Positions 62,484 to 64,000 of a stretch of DNA of 64,000 nt are shown one piece after another. The stretch's first letter is position 1. Each line of letters begins with the position of its first letter. Under the pieces are notes generated by a model. It was not told the DNA's origin, did no database searches, and worked only from the letters and a program-made list of their open reading frames with translations. This DNA comes from Sphingomonas sp. FARSPH. GTDB taxonomy: Bacteria; Pseudomonadota; Alphaproteobacteria; Sphingomonadales; Sphingomonadaceae. The stretch lies in contig NZ_CP029985.1 in assembly GCF_003355005.1 (NCBI RefSeq), forward strand, positions 1,789,001-1,853,000. Reading direction: 5' to 3'. The translations under genes were made by a program, and so were the position numbers.

Positions 62484-63790
62484 GGCGCCTGTTGCGGCCT
62501 TCGATCGGCCTGATCGGGCAGATCGTCGCGATCCTGCTGCTGACCATGGTGATCGAGTTCGGCGTATCGACGCTGTTGTACGAGCGGGCCAGCCAGTTCT
62601 CGGTCCGCGACGACGAGGCGCGCCGGCTCGCCGAGCATCTGGTTATCGCCCGCCGGCTCGTCGCCGAACAGCCGCCGCCGCGCCGCGCGGCGATGGCGGA
62701 GGACCTGACCACCGAGCGCTATGCGCTCGACTGGCAGCAGTCGCTGCCCGCGCCGCCGCCGATCGCGCCCGCGCTCGACAGCATGCGCCACCAGGTGATC
62801 GAATGGGAGCCGTCGCTCGCGCGGTCTGACCTCAGGCTGCGGCTCAGTTCGCCCGGGCGCAGTTCCGTCGTTACCGGCGGCCTGCAATTGCCCGACGGCA
62901 GTTGGCTCTATTTCCGCACGCTGGAGCCGCTCCAGAATCTCAACCTCGCCGCCGAACGGATCCTGCTCGCGCTGATCCCCGCGCTCGCGCTGATGCTGCT
63001 TGGCGGACTGCTCATCCAGCAGATGCTGCGCCCGATGCGCAACCTCGCCGCGGCCGCGGACCGGTTCGGCGACGGCGTCCACGCGCCGGTGCCGGAGGAC
63101 GGGCCGGGCGAGGTGCGCCGCGTCGTCGCCGCTTTCAACCGCATGGCGGGCCGCATCCAGCGGCTGATCGCCGACCGGACGCAGGCGCTCGCCGCGGTCG
63201 GTCACGACCTGCGCACGCCGCTCGCGCGCCTCCGCCTGCGCGCCGACGGCGTCGACGATCCCGCGGTGCGCGCGGCGATCGGCCGCGATCTGGGCGAGAT
63301 GGAGGCGATGATCTCCTCATTGCTCGCGTTTCTCGGCGGCGACAGCGATCCGGAAGTGCCCGTGCTCACCGATATCGCCGTGGTCTGCGCGACCTTGATC
63401 GACGATGTCGAGGATCGGGACCTGCCCGGCCGATACGACGGGCCGAACCATTGCGAGGTGCGCGTGCGCCCGGTCGCCTTCAAGCGCGCGCTGTCCAACC
63501 TCGTCGAAAATGCGCTCCATTATGCCGGCAACGTCGTGCTGCGGCTGGACAGCAAGAGCGAGGGCGTCACGATCGCGGTCGAGGACGACGGGCCCGGCAT
63601 TCCTGACGAACAGCTGAAACGCGTGCTCGAACCCTTCGTCCGCCTCGACACCGCGCGGCCGCGCGACACCGTCGGTTTCGGGCTCGGCCTGCCGATCGTC
63701 GCGAAGATCGTCGCGGGCGAGGGCGGGACGCTCAGCCTGTCCAATCGCGCGGGCGGCGGCCTGCGCGCGGCGATCTTCCTGCCGCGATAA
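62480..63790 (+). CDS. EnvZ-like sensor histidine kinase of pair 2
   Basis: This is a 436-residue membrane kinase. A TTG at 62480, overlapping the regulator stop (TTGA), gives RRLLRPSIGLIGQIVAILLL as the N-terminus with the first helix directly after it; a later ATG at 62546 would cut into that helix. A periplasmic loop of about 120 residues precedes a second helix (LALIPALALMLLGGLLIQQM), HAMP, the phospho-acceptor motif AAVGHDLRTPLARLRL, and ATPase boxes LSNLVENALHYAG, VEDDGPGIPDEQ and GFGLGLPIVAKI. Confidence 0.88.
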   Translation: MRRLLRPSIGLIGQIVAILLLTMVIEFGVSTLLYERASQFSVRDDEARRLAEHLVIARRLVAEQPPPRRAAMAEDLTTERYALDWQQSLPAPPPIAPALDSMRHQVIEWEPSLARSDLRLRLSSPGRSSVVTGGLQLPDGSWLYFRTLEPLQNLNLAAERILLALIPALALMLLGGLLIQQMLRPMRNLAAAADRFGDGVHAPVPEDGPGEVRRVVAAFNRMAGRIQRLIADRTQALAAVGHDLRTPLARLRLRADGVDDPAVRAAIGRDLGEMEAMISSLLAFLGGDSDPEVPVLTDIAVVCATLIDDVEDRDLPGRYDGPNHCEVRVRPVAFKRALSNLVENALHYAGNVVLRLDSKSEGVTIAVEDDGPGIPDEQLKRVLEPFVRLDTARPRDTVGFGLGLPIVAKIVAGEGGTLSLSNRAGGGLRAAIFLPR

Positions 63791-63907
63791 GACGTCGGGA
63801 CCGGAAACACTTCCTCACAGCGACGCGGCGCCGCAGCAAAATCGGTGCCGTACATCCTTCCCGTTAGGCCGGGCCCCGTTCCCGGCGTTCGAGGAGGAGT
63901 ATCAACC

Positions 63908-64000
63908 ATGAACAACGAAGTGATCGGCCGTGTCCTCGCCTTCGAAAAGAAGGTGTTCCAGGACCAGCACGCGCTCTATTCGACGCTCGCCCGCCACGGC
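63908..64000 (+). CDS. N-terminal fragment of a gene cut by the window edge, possibly beta-carbonic anhydrase
   Basis: Only 31 residues are visible, starting NNEVIGRVLAFEKKVFQDQH and ending LYSTLARHG. GAGGAGG upstream supports the start. The sequence resembles the N-terminus of short beta-class carbonic anhydrases as I recall them, but the zinc-binding motifs (CxDSR, HxxC) would lie outside the window, so the call is tentative. Confidence 0.4.
   Translation, partial: MNNEVIGRVLAFEKKVFQDQHALYSTLARHG

Overview
The window is a piece of a high-GC alphaproteobacterial chromosome, most likely from the Sphingomonadaceae (Sphingomonas-like). The reasons are the very GC-rich coding sequence, four large TonB-dependent receptors, 'tryptophan halogenase'-type flavoproteins placed inside sugar-utilisation loci, a SLC45-type sugar permease linked to GH13/GH97 enzymes, and several kinds of GC-rich dyad (REP-like) intergenic repeats. 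No rRNA, tRNA, CRISPR array, transposase or phage gene was seen.

Layout. (1) 1-8944: end of a GH144-like glucan hydrolase overlapping a halogenase; a TonB receptor with a carboxypeptidase-regulatory-like domain behind two GTAACCGGTT operators; a foreign-looking AT-rich patch with one small secreted protein; and a GH43 enzyme between two DUF6445 proteins. (2) 8984-23849: an alpha-glucan (starch/maltodextrin) utilisation locus with a TonB receptor, a halogenase, a divergent LacI regulator, a secreted GH13 amylase, a GH13 alpha-glucosidase, a GH97 alpha-glucosidase, a third halogenase and a SLC45-like permease. The same 12-bp LacI-type operator precedes the receptor and the amylase. (3) 24031-30265: a FucP-like MFS permease, a third TonB receptor and a two-component pair. 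(4) 30404-45025: two divergent operons. Leftward are a TonB receptor and a large secreted DUF5695-like protein. Rightward are a GH127/GH146 beta-L-arabinofuranosidase, a pyrroline-2-carboxylate reductase-like enzyme, a DUF885 metallopeptidase, a GH43 enzyme, a dihydrodipicolinate-synthase-family enzyme and a 4-hydroxyproline epimerase, followed by an amino-acid permease. This combination suggests one locus that strips arabinose from hydroxyproline-rich plant glycoproteins (extensin-type) and also catabolises the hydroxyproline. It is the most interesting system in the window. (5) 47183-51318: a valine/isobutyrate catabolic cluster (methylmalonate-semialdehyde dehydrogenase, lipoprotein, isobutyryl-CoA dehydrogenase, 3-hydroxyisobutyrate dehydrogenase). 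(6) 51362-56476: two L,D-transpeptidase-type proteins and a glycosyltransferase overlapping an aminotransferase-flavoprotein fusion. (7) 56614-61273: a MarR-controlled tripartite drug efflux operon. (8) 61400-64000: a small secreted protein, a second OmpR/EnvZ-like pair and a gene cut by the window edge.

Genes in regions 2 and 4 are tightly packed with 1-4 bp stop/start overlaps, so each is probably translated as a coordinated unit: outer-membrane uptake, periplasmic or surface hydrolysis, inner-membrane import and, in region 4, cytoplasmic catabolism.
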